DNA of 64,000 nt from Pseudoalteromonas piscicida (GCF_000238315.3 NZ_CP011924.1:3245001-3309000); one strand, 5' to 3'. Shown: positions 31,605 to 41,106, counted from the stretch's first letter. Numbers and translations are program-made. Notes: generated from the sequence alone by a model not told the origin.

Positions 31605-31636
31605 TAGTCATACGCCCAAAAAAGGGCGTATGACTA
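31605..31636. terminator. Hairpin between convergent genes
   Basis: A perfect 13-bp inverted repeat, TAGTCATACGCCC / GGGCGTATGACTA, with a six-A loop, starting 5 bp after the large gene and ending 15 bp after mnmE. No T run follows on either strand, so it is an atypical terminator or an mRNA 3' stabiliser. Confidence 0.6.
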
Positions 31637-31650
31637 CTCAGATATTTGGG

Positions 31651-33015
31651 TTATTTACCGATACAAAATGAGCTAAAGATTTTGCCAAGCAAGTCGTCGG
31701 AGGTGAATTCACCGGTGATCTCATTGAGGTATTGCTGGGTAAGGCGTAGCTCTTCTGCCAAAATTTCACCGGCAATATGCATTTCTAGCTGAGTTTGACC
31801 TATTTCTAGGTGCTCAGCAGCGTGCTCTAGGGCGTCTAAGTGACGACGGCGAGCCATAAAGCCACCTTCAGTTGCACCAGTAAATCCAATACAGGCTTTT
31901 AGGTGTTCCCTCAATAAATCAATGCCTTGAATGTCTTTAGCACTTAGACGGATAAGGGTATGGCCATCACTCGTTGTTGCGCCAACGGCTTCACCGCTTA
32001 AATCGACTTTATTGCGGATCACGGTAATTTCCATGCCTTGTGGTAACTGCTCGATAAAATCAGGCCAGATCTTCGCAGGATCGGTTTCTTGGGTTTCGGT
32101 GCCATCCACCATAAATAGTACGTGATCGGCACCGAGGATCTCTTCCCAAGCACGCTCAATACCTATTTGTTCTACTTTGTCTGGACTATCACGAAGTCCT
32201 GCCGTGTCGATAATATGAAGCGGCATGCCATCAATATGAATATGCTCACGTAGTACGTCTCGTGTGGTACCTGCGATGTCTGTAACAATCGCGGCTTCAC
32301 GGCCCGCTAAGGCGTTAAGTAGCGACGATTTACCTGCGTTAGGGCGGCCAGCAATCACCACGCGCATGCCTTCACGCATGATGCTGCCTTGTTTGGCTTG
32401 TTTACGCACTTCTGCGAGTTGCTGAATAATGGCTTCTAGGTCACCCGAGACTTTACCATCGGAAAGAAAGTCGATTTCTTCATCGGGGAAATCTATTGCG
32501 GCTTCTACGTACATGCGCAGATGAATTACTTTCTCAACCAAAGTATTGATATGTTTAGAAAAGTCACCTTGTAGTGAATGTAGCGCACTTTTTGCAGCTT
32601 GCTCGCTGGTGGCGTTGATCAAGTCTGCGATAGCTTCTGCTTGCGTTAAGTCTAGCTTGTCGTTCATAAAAGCACGTTCTGAGAACTCCCCAGGCTTTGC
32701 CAAGCGCACTTGTTCAATTTGGCTGATTTCCTTTAACAGCATATCAAGTACCACGGGGCCACCGTGGCCTTGTAACTCAAGGACATCTTCACCAGTGAAT
32801 GAGTTTGGCCCTTGGAAGAACAATGCGATACCTTGATCTAGCTGTTCACCTGCTAGGGTATTAAATGGCAGGTATTCGGCATAGCGAGTTTTTGGGCATT
32901 TACCTAAGATTAGCTCTGCGACCTCTCGGGCTTTACTGCCTGAAACTCGAATGATACCAACGCCACCGCGACCCGGTGCGGTAGCCTGTGCTGCTATGGT
33001 GTCTTGTGCGATCAT
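31651..33015 (-). CDS. mnmE: tRNA modification GTPase MnmE
   Basis: 454 residues. N-terminal formyl-THF-binding domain ([20 protein letters not shown]), a central G domain with [28 protein letters not shown] and RNKVDLS, and the C-terminal CIGK whose Cys is essential. It works with MnmG at U34 of tRNA. Normally it follows yidC directly; here about 4.8 kb of other genes lie between them. Confidence 0.98.
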   Translation of the reverse strand: MIAQDTIAAQATAPGRGGVGIIRVSGSKAREVAELILGKCPKTRYAEYLPFNTLAGEQLDQGIALFFQGPNSFTGEDVLELQGHGGPVVLDMLLKEISQIEQVRLAKPGEFSERAFMNDKLDLTQAEAIADLINATSEQAAKSALHSLQGDFSKHINTLVEKVIHLRMYVEAAIDFPDEEIDFLSDGKVSGDLEAIIQQLAEVRKQAKQGSIMREGMRVVIAGRPNAGKSSLLNALAGREAAIVTDIAGTTRDVLREHIHIDGMPLHIIDTAGLRDSPDKVEQIGIERAWEEILGADHVLFMVDGTETQETDPAKIWPDFIEQLPQGMEITVIRNKVDLSGEAVGATTSDGHTLIRLSAKDIQGIDLLREHLKACIGFTGATEGGFMARRRHLDALEHAAEHLEIGQTQLEMHIAGEILAEELRLTQQYLNEITGEFTSDDLLGKIFSSFCIGK

Positions 33016-33226
33016 GATGACTCTTTAGACTGTCTGGTTAATAGCCATAATTGTACAGCAATTGATATATCTCAGGTATAGCTGGTGGGTAATATCTAAG
33101 TCTGCTCATTGCGTTTTGGGTGGTTGATGACCTTAATGATACGGTTATGCGCTTTTGTCAGGTATAATTATGGTCACAGTTTTTACTGTTCTTACTAGCA
33201 AAGGTTGTATAAGGGAAACTAACGCT

Positions 33227-35407
33227 GTGCTGCACTTTCTTCAATACCGCTTCGATCCAAATGTCTCGTGTTTATATCGTGATGCTGAGCAAGTGCCACT
33301 TAGGCCGAGAGTCGCGCAGCTGTTGGCTTATTTTTTAGCCCATCCAAATCAAATTGTTACACGTGAAACATTGCTCAGCACATTGTGGCAACACGGTGAG
33401 TTTAGAGAAGCTGCACTAACACAAAGTATCACTGAGCTAAGACAAGCCCTCAAAGATAACGCCCAGCAACCCACATTTATTAAAACCATACCGCAGCAAG
33501 GTTATCAGTGGATTTGTCCTGTTGAGAGCCGCACATTTAGCACATTCAAACTCACTACAACAATGAAAGCGATGTTTGTCGTTGGCGCTGTCGCGTTAAG
33601 TGGAGTAGCCGCGAGTGTTTACCTCGTTTCTAGCTCAGCACCCGTTGTCACTCGTGTTAAAGCTGAACAAGACTCGTTAATCATTGTGCCTATGGTGAAT
33701 GAGACGGGTGTGCAAGCCAATGCGTGGTGGGGTTATGCGCTTGAAGCGGCATTGAGACAACATTTACAGTCTCATTATCAATTAGTACCGCGAAGCCAAT
33801 ATCCTGAGCTTGCAGAGAATAGTGCGATTAAACAGCTCACGCTTTCACTAAAGCCGATACAACAGCGTTTTTTACTCAGTGTTACTTATGGAGATACGCA
33901 AAGCGAGATAATTGTTGAACAGTTAGATGAGAGCTTTGAAGCGATTGCAACAGAGGTTATTGCGCAGTTAGCGCTAGGTGTTGACACTAAAACCGCCAAA
34001 AAATCATCCTTAAATCTAGCAATGAATGACTATTACCGCGGTGTACAAGCATTAAATGAACAGGGACCTCAACTGGCAAAGGCATATTTTGAGGCGGCTG
34101 TGGCACAAATGCCAGAACATCTAGAAAGTCAGTTGGAGCTTGCGCAAATTTGTTGGCAGCTCGGTGATATTGATTCTGCCACACGTCGATTCGAACAGAT
34201 TTCACTAAGTTCAGCTTCAACCGCAACTCGTGCTCGCTACCACCTCTATTACGGAGAGTTTTTCAAGGCACAAGGCTTACATCAGCAAGCGTTGCAGCAA
34301 GCTCAGCTTGCCCTCGATGCTGCTGAGCAAAGCCAGCAAGTTGAATTGATTGCGATGGCATATCAACTCAAAGCGGATGCTTTTTGGGTGTTACAACGTT
34401 GGGATGAATACCAGCAAGCGATGAGCTCAGCGCATGTTTTGATAGGCAGTCGCTCGTTTGCCTATAGCGAAGCACAGCGGAGTTTCTATCTTGCCAATCC
34501 ACCAGCGGCTGGTCCCGCTGAGAAAACGTTACTAAACTTAGAGAAGAGTAAACCTGTGCTCGCGCAAGCCATTGCCTATTATGAGCAAACAGAGCAGACC
34601 ATGAATCTAATAAAAGCTTTGTTTGCTTATGGTCAAAATTACTTAGTGCCAGTGGTTGAAAGTGAGCCTAGTTTATTAAAAGCCCTCGCTTTAGCTCAGA
34701 AAAATGGTTATCACTATTTAGAAAAGCAAATACTCACTTACCTAGGATTCTACTATATTCAGCTACATCAGGGAGAAAAGGCGCTACGGTATTTAAATGA
34801 GATTAACGGCGAGCCGCGTTTTATTCCAAGTTATGAGCAACAGCAATTACTGATTGGCATGGCGCATATGGATATCGCATTGCAAACGGGTGATGCGGAT
34901 GCAATGCAAAGTGCAATTACGCAATATCGAATGCTGTTAGAAAGCGATTATATTTCTTCGGTGACGCGTGCCAACGTTAAATTGTTACTGGGTTGGACCT
35001 GGATCAAAGCGGGCAAGCTCGAATTTGCAGAGCAGTTGACGATTGATGCAATGCACGATTATCAAATGTTACAGCTACAAGAAGTTGAGACCTATGCGCT
35101 CTATACGCAAATGTATATCCACCTTTTGAGAAACGAGCCTCAACAAGCGCTTGAGATCATTACTGCACATCAACATACCAATTCATATCTTTTGTTGCTT
35201 TACGGTGTTGTTGCGGCTGATATGTTAAAAGAAGAAGCGTTGCAAAAACGCTTTTCAGATAAATTGGCCGGGCTTGAAAATAGCCAATTATTACAGCAAC
35301 AGTTGCTGCAAATACGCCAGCAAAGCAACATCGATAAGCGCTTTATTGCTGAGCTTATCGATGCCCCTTACAGCGTCTATTGTCAGAGTAAATGGACGAT
35401 AAATTAG
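33227..35407 (+). CDS. CadC-like winged-helix regulator with TPR-type periplasmic domain
   Basis: 726 residues from the GTG at 33227. An upstream TTG/ATG frame (33155/33170) overlaps a good promoter -10 (TATAAT within 33162-33168), so it is probably untranslated. Residues ~1-100 are the DNA-binding domain (EQVPLRPRVAQLLAYFLAHP, LTQSITELRQALKD, TIPQQGYQWIC). A membrane helix lies at ~112-134. The periplasmic part has helical repeats of TPR style (AYFEAAVAQMPEHLESQLEL, ARYHLYYGEFFKAQGLHQQA). Divergent from mnmE; convergent with the thiol-redox operon that ends 3 bp beyond it, which it may control. Confidence 0.82.
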   Translation: MLHFLQYRFDPNVSCLYRDAEQVPLRPRVAQLLAYFLAHPNQIVTRETLLSTLWQHGEFREAALTQSITELRQALKDNAQQPTFIKTIPQQGYQWICPVESRTFSTFKLTTTMKAMFVVGAVALSGVAASVYLVSSSAPVVTRVKAEQDSLIIVPMVNETGVQANAWWGYALEAALRQHLQSHYQLVPRSQYPELAENSAIKQLTLSLKPIQQRFLLSVTYGDTQSEIIVEQLDESFEAIATEVIAQLALGVDTKTAKKSSLNLAMNDYYRGVQALNEQGPQLAKAYFEAAVAQMPEHLESQLELAQICWQLGDIDSATRRFEQISLSSASTATRARYHLYYGEFFKAQGLHQQALQQAQLALDAAEQSQQVELIAMAYQLKADAFWVLQRWDEYQQAMSSAHVLIGSRSFAYSEAQRSFYLANPPAAGPAEKTLLNLEKSKPVLAQAIAYYEQTEQTMNLIKALFAYGQNYLVPVVESEPSLLKALALAQKNGYHYLEKQILTYLGFYYIQLHQGEKALRYLNEINGEPRFIPSYEQQQLLIGMAHMDIALQTGDADAMQSAITQYRMLLESDYISSVTRANVKLLLGWTWIKAGKLEFAEQLTIDAMHDYQMLQLQEVETYALYTQMYIHLLRNEPQQALEIITAHQHTNSYLLLLYGVVAADMLKEEALQKRFSDKLAGLENSQLLQQQLLQIRQQSNIDKRFIAELIDAPYSVYCQSKWTIN

Positions 35408-35410
35408 GCT

Positions 35411-36148
35411 CTAGTCTACGTTGGGTGGTTGATTACCGCGATAAACGACTTCACCGTGTTTATCTTGTACCACCCAGTAAGGTAGCTCTCTAATCTCAAA
35501 CTGGCTAAATACTTCGTTGTGGTGATCGAACACAATATCGTGTTTGATCTCAAAGCGTTGTTGGTAGTCTAGAGCACTTTGTTCTTCCACATAAAAGGGC
35601 TTAATCACAGTAACGACCGGATACGCACTCGAGTCAGCGAGTTGATTGTTTTGTTTTATTCTCATTTCACAGGCAGGAATATGTTGAAACGGACACAAAC
35701 TATCGCTGAAAAATAACACTCTGTATTGGCTGTTTATAGTCGCTATCGAAAATGGCGTACCTGTGAGTGTTTGCAATGGGATCCGTGTTTCTTTCTCTGT
35801 GCTTGGTGCATTGTTAGTCGTCAACAACTCTTGTTTGATAACTTTGTCGTCTTTAACGATAACACGAACAGGCGTTTGCCTTATTGCAAAGCGTTGCAGC
35901 AACTGGTTTTGCTTATCAATGGCTAACTCAGCATAGCTTGGATAGGCCTTTTTAAATTGCGCTAAGCTTGCCTCATCAATATTAATATCGGGCTGTAGCA
36001 ATTTCCTTGGTGCTAGTGGCGTTGGTAGAGTCGTGGGCTGTACATACTCATCCCAAATATTAATAAACACATACTCTTGCGTGTTGGCGTGCGCAAACAA
36101 GCTGAGACACACAGCGGCGAACATAAGTAGGGCTTTAATTGATGACAT
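35411..36148 (-). CDS. Periplasmic thioredoxin-fold protein
   Basis: 245 residues with a signal peptide (SIKALLMFAAVCLSLFAHA). The second half has a thioredoxin-like core: YRVLFFSDSLCPFQHIPACE near residue 143 with Cys at the expected strand end but no CXXC (spacing of eight residues), a cis-Pro-like RELPYWVVQ near 219 and a final strand GEVVYRG. The first half includes RQTPVRVIVKDDKV. The start codon overlaps the stop of the upstream TlpA-like gene (TAATG), so they are translationally coupled. Role in periplasmic thiol chemistry is inferred. Confidence 0.75.
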   Translation of the reverse strand: MSSIKALLMFAAVCLSLFAHANTQEYVFINIWDEYVQPTTLPTPLAPRKLLQPDINIDEASLAQFKKAYPSYAELAIDKQNQLLQRFAIRQTPVRVIVKDDKVIKQELLTTNNAPSTEKETRIPLQTLTGTPFSIATINSQYRVLFFSDSLCPFQHIPACEMRIKQNNQLADSSAYPVVTVIKPFYVEEQSALDYQQRFEIKHDIVFDHHNEVFSQFEIRELPYWVVQDKHGEVVYRGNQPPNVD

Positions 36149-36606
36149 TAGTTTGCTCCTTGGAGTGTGCTCAGATGTTGTTGCAGCTCATCTGTAAACA
36201 ATGCGCTGCGATAGATTTCTTTGCCGTTTTCATCAATGAGGATATGTTGTGGCGTGCCTAACACTTGAAACTGCTGAGTTATCTTGCCATTACCATCAAA
36301 TACCGTTGGAAACTGGTAATTATGTTTATCAAGGTAAGCTTGCACGCCTTTTTTCGACTGATTGAAGCCAATATTGATGGCGATAACCTGATAGTGGTTA
36401 TTGGCTTGCTGAAAGCTTTGCTCAAGCAGTGGCATTTCTTCCACACAGTAGGTGCACCACGTTGCCCAAAACTTCAAGTAAGTGACTTTGCCTTGACTGG
36501 TTACGGTATTGTTTGCAAGCGTATTGGCGGTAAGTACGGGATAGTCCTTTGCTGCAGACATTGTGCTGAGTAACATAAAGAGTGAATAAAAAATGATTTT
36601 TTTCAT
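36148..36606 (-). CDS. TlpA-like periplasmic thioredoxin
   Basis: 152 residues from the ATG at 36606, preceded by AAGGA; a longer frame to 36714 overlaps the upstream gene and adds a non-signal leader. Signal peptide KKIIFYSLFMLLSTMSAA, then the redox motif FWATWCTYCVEEMPLLEQ near residue 48 (WCTYC) and the cis-Pro segment VLGTPQHILIDENG. TlpA/ResA-type proteins reduce disulfides outside the inner membrane, fed by a CcdA or DsbD-type membrane protein, which is the next gene upstream. Confidence 0.9.
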   Translation of the reverse strand: MKKIIFYSLFMLLSTMSAAKDYPVLTANTLANNTVTSQGKVTYLKFWATWCTYCVEEMPLLEQSFQQANNHYQVIAINIGFNQSKKGVQAYLDKHNYQFPTVFDGNGKITQQFQVLGTPQHILIDENGKEIYRSALFTDELQQHLSTLQGAN

Positions 36607-36623
36607 GGTGGTTCCTTTGCGTT

Positions 36624-37295
36624 TTATAGCCAACTTTTGCCAGCTTGAATAAGAAAATATTGCGCCATTGCGACTAAGATAAGTGCGGTTGCTGTAGTGA
36701 TTTGATTTAGCCAAGCTCCAGATCTTGGTAATGTATGCAAAAAGCGTGTGCTTAGCCCTGCTAGCAGTAATAAGGTGCTCATACCGAGCGCAAAACTAAA
36801 CAGCAGTGCGCCTCCTAATAGAGGTTGCTGGGCATTAGCAACGAAGAGCAATAAGCCACCTAGTATTGGAGATGTACAAGGAGCCGCAACAAGAGCGCTG
36901 GCCATGCCCATTAGAAGAGGTGCTGGTGAACTTGTTGAAATAGCATTTGGCAAGCGTGGCAGAGAGATTAAGCCTTTTGATACCGCAGCAAAGTAGAGTA
37001 ATAGATTGGCAAAAATAAGCAGCACCCAAGGGTTTGTTGCTACCTGGCCAAAGAAGCTACCGGTTAATGCTGCAATAAATCCAAGTGCGGCGTACACCGC
37101 TGCAAAGCCTAGTGCATACCAGATTGGAGCAAGGCGAATATGGCGTTGTTGGCTAAGGGTTGCAACTGTTATGGGAAGTATGGGATATACGCAGGGCGTA
37201 AAGCTGGTGAGTACACCTACTAAGAGTGCAATAGGCACTAACCACCAATCAGTTTCGGCACTGGAGAGTGCCTGTAGTAATGTAGATTCAAGCAT
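36624..37295 (-). CDS. CcdA/DsbD-like thiol-disulfide transmembrane reductase
   Basis: 223 residues from the ATG at 37295; a longer frame to 37346 adds a Cys/Lys-rich leader unlike the family. Six or more membrane helices. The two functional Cys are in TSFTPCVYPILPITVATL near residue 34 and VAAPCTSPILGGLLL near 140, the pattern of the DsbD/CcdA transporter of reducing equivalents across the inner membrane. First gene of the operon that continues with the TlpA-like and thioredoxin-fold genes. Confidence 0.9.
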   Translation of the reverse strand: MLESTLLQALSSAETDWWLVPIALLVGVLTSFTPCVYPILPITVATLSQQRHIRLAPIWYALGFAAVYAALGFIAALTGSFFGQVATNPWVLLIFANLLLYFAAVSKGLISLPRLPNAISTSSPAPLLMGMASALVAAPCTSPILGGLLLFVANAQQPLLGGALLFSFALGMSTLLLLAGLSTRFLHTLPRSGAWLNQITTATALILVAMAQYFLIQAGKSWL

Positions 37296-37472
37296 CGTCT
37301 TCTCTTTGCATTTTTTAACTGCAAAAGAGCATGACGGGTAGCACAAGTTTGACCTATCAAATCGTTATAAAATCGCTATCAAATTTTATCAAGTATTTGA
37401 TTTTATATTTTAATTGTTATGAGTTTAAAAGAAAAAGTGCTTTTGCTTGATGTGTTCATAAGATAAGGTAAG

Positions 37473-37489
37473 TTACCTAGTTTAGGTAA
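37473..37489. promoter_or_regulatory. Palindrome upstream of the DUF1496 gene
   Basis: TTACCTA-GTT-TAGGTAA, a perfect 7-bp dyad 25 bp before the start codon of 37514. The size and position suit a repressor operator; the binding protein is unknown. Confidence 0.4.
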
Positions 37490-37513
37490 ATTTATACGTT
37501 AAAGGGAGATATT

Positions 37514-37729
37514 ATGAATAGACTAACACTAGCGGTTGTATCTGCAGCATTTGCGGTATCTGGTTCTGCACTAAGCGGTGAGAATGTAAAACCAGACTAC
37601 GACCCTACAAAGTATTGTTATTATGCTGATCAGGCATATTCTAAGGGAGCGGTAGAAAAGCAAAATAACAAATGGAAAGTCTGTGTTGACGGCGGTCCAA
37701 ATGGTGAGCTCCAGTGGATTGATCAGTAA
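37514..37729 (+). CDS. DUF1496-like small secreted protein
   Basis: 71 residues. Signal peptide RLTLAVVSAAFAVSGSALSG, then YCYYADQAYSKGAVEKQNN and a second Cys in WKVCVDGG, the Cys-Tyr-Tyr...YS-G-A pattern of DUF1496 proteins. The function is unknown. Strong ribosome site (GGGAG, 7 bp). It ends before a shared bidirectional terminator. Confidence 0.85.
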   Translation: MNRLTLAVVSAAFAVSGSALSGENVKPDYDPTKYCYYADQAYSKGAVEKQNNKWKVCVDGGPNGELQWIDQ

Positions 37730-37754
37730 CGACAACTTTATATGATACGCAAAT

Positions 37755-37786
37755 AAAAAACGCCAGCTGTGAAGCTGGCGTTTTTT
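37755..37786. terminator. Bidirectional terminator
   Basis: Stem CGCCAGCT / AGCTGGCG with A6 before and T6 after, between the convergent DUF1496 gene and yidC. Confidence 0.92.
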
Positions 37787-37804
37787 ATTCAAGGTGTACG
37801 AGCG

Positions 37805-39439
37805 TTAACCGCGTACTTTCATGCCTTTTTTCTCCATGCCACGGTAGATGATAAGCATCTGAGCGATAGAGATAAGGTTTGAAACCAACCAGTAAAGTAC
37901 CAGACCTGATGGGAACCAAATAAAGAAGATTGAGAACACGACTGGCATGTAAGTCATCATCTTTTGTTGCATTGGGTCTGTAACTGTCATTGGCTGTAGT
38001 TTTTGGGTTAGGAACATACTTGCGCCAAATAGCACTGGTAGTACGTAGTACGGGTCCATTGATGATAGATCCGTTAGCCACAACATAAACTCAGCATGAC
38101 GTAGTTCCGTTGATTCAAGGAATACGTAGAACAAGGCTAGGAAGATTGGCATTTGTAGTAGTAGTGGGAAACAGCCACCCATTGGGTTCACTTTTTCCTT
38201 ACGGTACATTTCCATCATCGCTTGGCCGAACTTCTGGCGGTCATCGCCATAACGCTCTTTTAGTGCCTGCATCTTAGGCTGTAGCATGCGCATTTTAGCC
38301 ATTGAGGTGTATTGCGCTTTAGTTAGTGGGTATAACGCCGTTTTCACAATCAAAGTGATAGCAATAATCGCCAGACCCCAGTTACCTAAAATACCGTAAA
38401 GGAACTTAAGCAGAGTCAGTAAAGGTTGTGAAATAAACCATAACCAGCCGTAGTCTACAGTGAGATCTAGGTCTTCTTGAATTGCTTCAAGCGCTTCTGT
38501 GTCTTTAGGACCCATGTAGTACACGGCATGGATAGTTGCCGTGCTATTTGCTTGCACATTGGTTGGCTCGCTCTTCATACCAACAATACCATTACCATTT
38601 CTAAGCGCGGTATAAATCGTATTATTGGTTTGCTGATCTGGCACCCATGCACTGACGAAGTAGTGCTGTAGGAAAGCAACATAGCCGCCTTGGGTATTTT
38701 TATTCAGGTTCGCATCCGCCATATCAGAGAAGCTGTATTTCTCATAAGGTTCTTCAGCGGTACCATAGGCTGCACCTAAGTAGGTCTGATCAACCATGCT
38801 GCCTTTATCTTGGCGTGTACGTTTGATTTGTGTGTACAGTTGTACTTGAACAGGTGATGAGGTGGTGTTGTTAACTTGGTATTCTAAGTCAACGTCATAT
38901 TTACCTGCTTTAAATACGTAAGTTTTTGTGTACTGTACGCCTTTCTCATCAGTAAAAGTCAGTGGTACACGTAATGTATCGCCATTAAGCTCATATTGCT
39001 GTTGTGCAGACTCATAGACTGGGCGACCAGCCTTGTTCGCGTCAGGGCCGTTTAAACCAATTAAACCACTCTGTGAAACATACTGTTTGCCTTCAAATTC
39101 ACCAAGTAACATGAAAGGCGTGTCGCTGCCATGGGTTTCTGCGTGTTGTAGTAAATTAGCTTCAATGATGTCACCGCCTTTAGTATCAATTTTTACCGAA
39201 AGTACATCGGTAGTGATACTAATGACAGAACGCGTTGCCTGAGTTGCTACAACTGGGACATCGGATTGGCTTGATGCTGGTACATCAGCTTGCTCTTCTG
39301 TTGGGGTTGAGTTCGCCACTTGTTGTGTGACGGCACTGGTATCAGCTTGCGGTTGGTTTTGTTCTTGTGTCCACTCTTGGAACAGTAGGAACGAAACCAG
39401 CAACAAACCGATAAATAAAAACGTGCGTTGCGATTCCAT
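37805..39439 (-). CDS. yidC: Membrane protein insertase YidC
   Basis: 544 residues. N-terminal membrane anchor (TFLFIGLLLVSFLLFQEW), a large periplasmic beta domain (~60-340) and the C-terminal five-helix insertase core with LLKFLYGILGNWGLAI, PLTKAQYTSMAKMRMLQPKM and the hydrophilic-groove Arg region. It inserts inner-membrane proteins with or without Sec; subunits a and c of the local ATP synthase are classical substrates. Lies 8 bp after yidD. Confidence 0.98.
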   Translation of the reverse strand: MESQRTFLFIGLLLVSFLLFQEWTQEQNQPQADTSAVTQQVANSTPTEEQADVPASSQSDVPVVATQATRSVISITTDVLSVKIDTKGGDIIEANLLQHAETHGSDTPFMLLGEFEGKQYVSQSGLIGLNGPDANKAGRPVYESAQQQYELNGDTLRVPLTFTDEKGVQYTKTYVFKAGKYDVDLEYQVNNTTSSPVQVQLYTQIKRTRQDKGSMVDQTYLGAAYGTAEEPYEKYSFSDMADANLNKNTQGGYVAFLQHYFVSAWVPDQQTNNTIYTALRNGNGIVGMKSEPTNVQANSTATIHAVYYMGPKDTEALEAIQEDLDLTVDYGWLWFISQPLLTLLKFLYGILGNWGLAIIAITLIVKTALYPLTKAQYTSMAKMRMLQPKMQALKERYGDDRQKFGQAMMEMYRKEKVNPMGGCFPLLLQMPIFLALFYVFLESTELRHAEFMLWLTDLSSMDPYYVLPVLFGASMFLTQKLQPMTVTDPMQQKMMTYMPVVFSIFFIWFPSGLVLYWLVSNLISIAQMLIIYRGMEKKGMKVRG

Positions 39440-39447
39440 AACAGCTC

Positions 39448-39750
39448 TTATTTCTCGTGTTGTTTAACTTTAGTCGACTTCACAGGTACAGGATCATCTC
39501 CACCTGCGCTCAAAGGGTGACATTTTAATATGCGTTTAACCGCTAACCAACTCCCTTTTGCAATTCCATGTAAATTAATTGCTTGAATTGCATAACTAGA
39601 ACAGGTCGGGTTAAAGCGACAATGAGGCCCGAGTAGGGGGCTAATCCATTGTTGATAACCGTGGATCAGCAATATAAGCAGGCGCTTGGGAAGCGAACAA
39701 ACTGCTTTGAACTGATCTCTGATCTTGCTACGCCCTGAAGTTGAATTCAT
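39448..39750 (-). CDS. yidD: Membrane protein insertion efficiency factor YidD
   Basis: 100 residues. The conserved [20 protein letters not shown], the Cys-containing [16 protein letters not shown] and [18 protein letters not shown] identify YidD. The N-terminus is about 15 residues longer than in E. coli; the real start may be slightly downstream. It is 173 bp from rnpA, whereas the two genes usually overlap or touch. Confidence 0.95.
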   Translation of the reverse strand: MNSTSGRSKIRDQFKAVCSLPKRLLILLIHGYQQWISPLLGPHCRFNPTCSSYAIQAINLHGIAKGSWLAVKRILKCHPLSAGGDDPVPVKSTKVKQHEK

Positions 39751-39923
39751 GGCTTTGTAGATACCAATTTCCTCAATTTACTGCTTAAACCCAAGTAGGC
39801 AAAAACAGACTATTTTTCCATTGATATAGCTGATTAAAAGGTGAGCTAACCTTACCTTAATTGGCGTAAAATTACTATGCTAGCAAGGGTAAATGCGCCG
39901 TAAAAAGGAAAGGCTAAAGCAGA

Positions 39924-40358
39924 TTATTGCTTTTTCGCGTTAGCTTGAGGATTTTTTGAACGCTTGTGTTGAGGCTTTGGCTTAAAAGGTGGTTTAGGTG
40001 CACCAGGCTTACAACGTTCATTTATTTTGCGCCACATCTTAGTGAGCTGTTTAGTTAGCTCTTCATTAGATTGCTCGTCAACACCGGTTTTGACCATCAA
40101 CACAATATCGATGTTATCAAGTTTATGACGATTTAATCGAAAGCTTTCTCTGGCAAGTCGTTTGATACGGTTTCGTTGACATGCTTTTTTGCAGCGTTTT
40201 TTTGCTACAGTTAAACCGAGTCTTGGATGACCAACATCATTTGGTTTTGCAAGTAGAGTAAAATAAGGCGTAGCAGCGCGAGCTGGCTCTTGAAATATGC
40301 GGGAGTAATGCGAGGGAGTTAACAGACGTAACTCCCTGCTAAAGCTAAAGTCTTCCAC
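39924..40358 (-). CDS. rnpA: Ribonuclease P protein component
   Basis: 144 residues. FSRELRLLTPSHYSRIF at the N-terminus and the RNR motif KKACQRNRIKRLARESFR near residue 60 are diagnostic. A Lys/Pro-rich tail (about the last 25 residues) extends beyond the usual ~119. It binds the catalytic RNA that trims tRNA 5' ends. Starts 6 bp after rpmH. Confidence 0.97.
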   Translation of the reverse strand: MEDFSFSRELRLLTPSHYSRIFQEPARAATPYFTLLAKPNDVGHPRLGLTVAKKRCKKACQRNRIKRLARESFRLNRHKLDNIDIVLMVKTGVDEQSNEELTKQLTKMWRKINERCKPGAPKPPFKPKPQHKRSKNPQANAKKQ

Positions 40359-40364
40359 TAAATA

Positions 40365-40499
40365 TTAAGCAGAAAGTACTTTACGGCCTTTAGCACGACG
40401 ACGTGCTAATACTTTACGACCGTTCTTAGTCGCCATGCGAGCACGGAAACCGTGAGTGCGCTTGCGCTTAAGTACGCTAGGTTGAAAAGTTCTTTTCAT
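40365..40499 (-). CDS. rpmH: 50S ribosomal protein L34
   Basis: 44 residues. It reads [20 protein letters not shown] and ends with [13 protein letters not shown], essentially identical to L34 of other gammaproteobacteria. First gene of the rpmH-rnpA-yidD-yidC group, divergent from dnaA. Confidence 0.98.
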   Translation of the reverse strand: MKRTFQPSVLKRKRTHGFRARMATKNGRKVLARRRAKGRKVLSA

Positions 40500-40580
40500 A
40501 ACAATTCCATCCGATCGGTTAAAAGTTAAAACATCCTATGCAGGTCGCGATCCTGGCACAGGTGCCATTGCGAGCGCGAG

Positions 40581-40609
40581 ATATTAAAGCTGAGCGCGTC
40601 TAAAGTCAA
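40581..40609 (-). promoter_or_regulatory. Promoter of rpmH-rnpA
   Basis: On the minus strand TTGACT, 17-bp spacer, TAATAT, about 80 bp before the rpmH start. Confidence 0.7.
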
Positions 40610-40946
40610 TCAAAATCTGTTCTCTGTGGCTAAATAATCCACAGTAGAATTTCTTTATCCTTATATATAGACAAAACTTGGCAAAGCTATCGAGCAAACA
40701 TAGACGATCTACATAAAGTAGGATCAATACGAAATCGATCTGCATAGATCTGATCCGATGGGCGGCATTATAGCATTTAGTAAGAATAGGAAAAGCTCTG
40801 GAAAACTAAATTTGATCTTAATTTTGGGGTGAGATCGGGAGAGTTTTTTGCTATGATCTTACTTGTGGGTAAAAAATAAAAACCTTTAAATTTCATGTGT
40901 TTATTTTTTTGCTAGGGTGAGATCTTGCTTTTTCTAAATGTCAATA

Positions 40947-40976
40947 TTGAACTTGTGGATAAGATCACTTCATAAT
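40947..40976 (+). promoter_or_regulatory. dnaA promoter with a DnaA box in its spacer
   Basis: TTGAAC, 18-bp spacer, CATAAT. The spacer holds the DnaA box TGTGGATAA and an overlapping GATC, so bound DnaA would block RNA polymerase: an autorepression design. Confidence 0.65.
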
Positions 40977-41106
40977 ACCCCGCTTCCACCAGTGATTTTG
41001 TAATAAAAACTAAGTATTTCCGGCGATCCTTTCATTTAGATCTGACTATTTAGATCTGAATGCTCTATTTTTTATTCCCGGGAATCAAAACCTATTGGAG
41101 TTCAGA

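Larger units (their letters stand above)
40500..41106. other. rpmH-dnaA intergenic control region
   Basis: About 600 bp, AT-rich, with roughly 15 GATC sites, the divergent promoters of rpmH and dnaA, and DnaA-box-like sites: TAATCCACA 40635-40643, TGTGGGTAA 40864-40872 and the perfect TGTGGATAA 40954-40962. No gene. The GATC density suggests SeqA-type sequestration of the dnaA promoter, as in E. coli. An origin in this position (as in Pseudomonas) is less likely because only one perfect box is present. Confidence 0.7.

Noticed and set aside
37785..38081. 98-codon minus-strand frame overlapping the yidC 3' end
   Set aside because: It is an alternative frame of yidC, which is clearly the real gene.
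40500..41106. oriC in the rpmH-dnaA gap
   Set aside because: It has many GATC sites but only one perfect DnaA box and no repeated AT-rich elements; the mnmG-mioC gap fits better. Kept as a control region.
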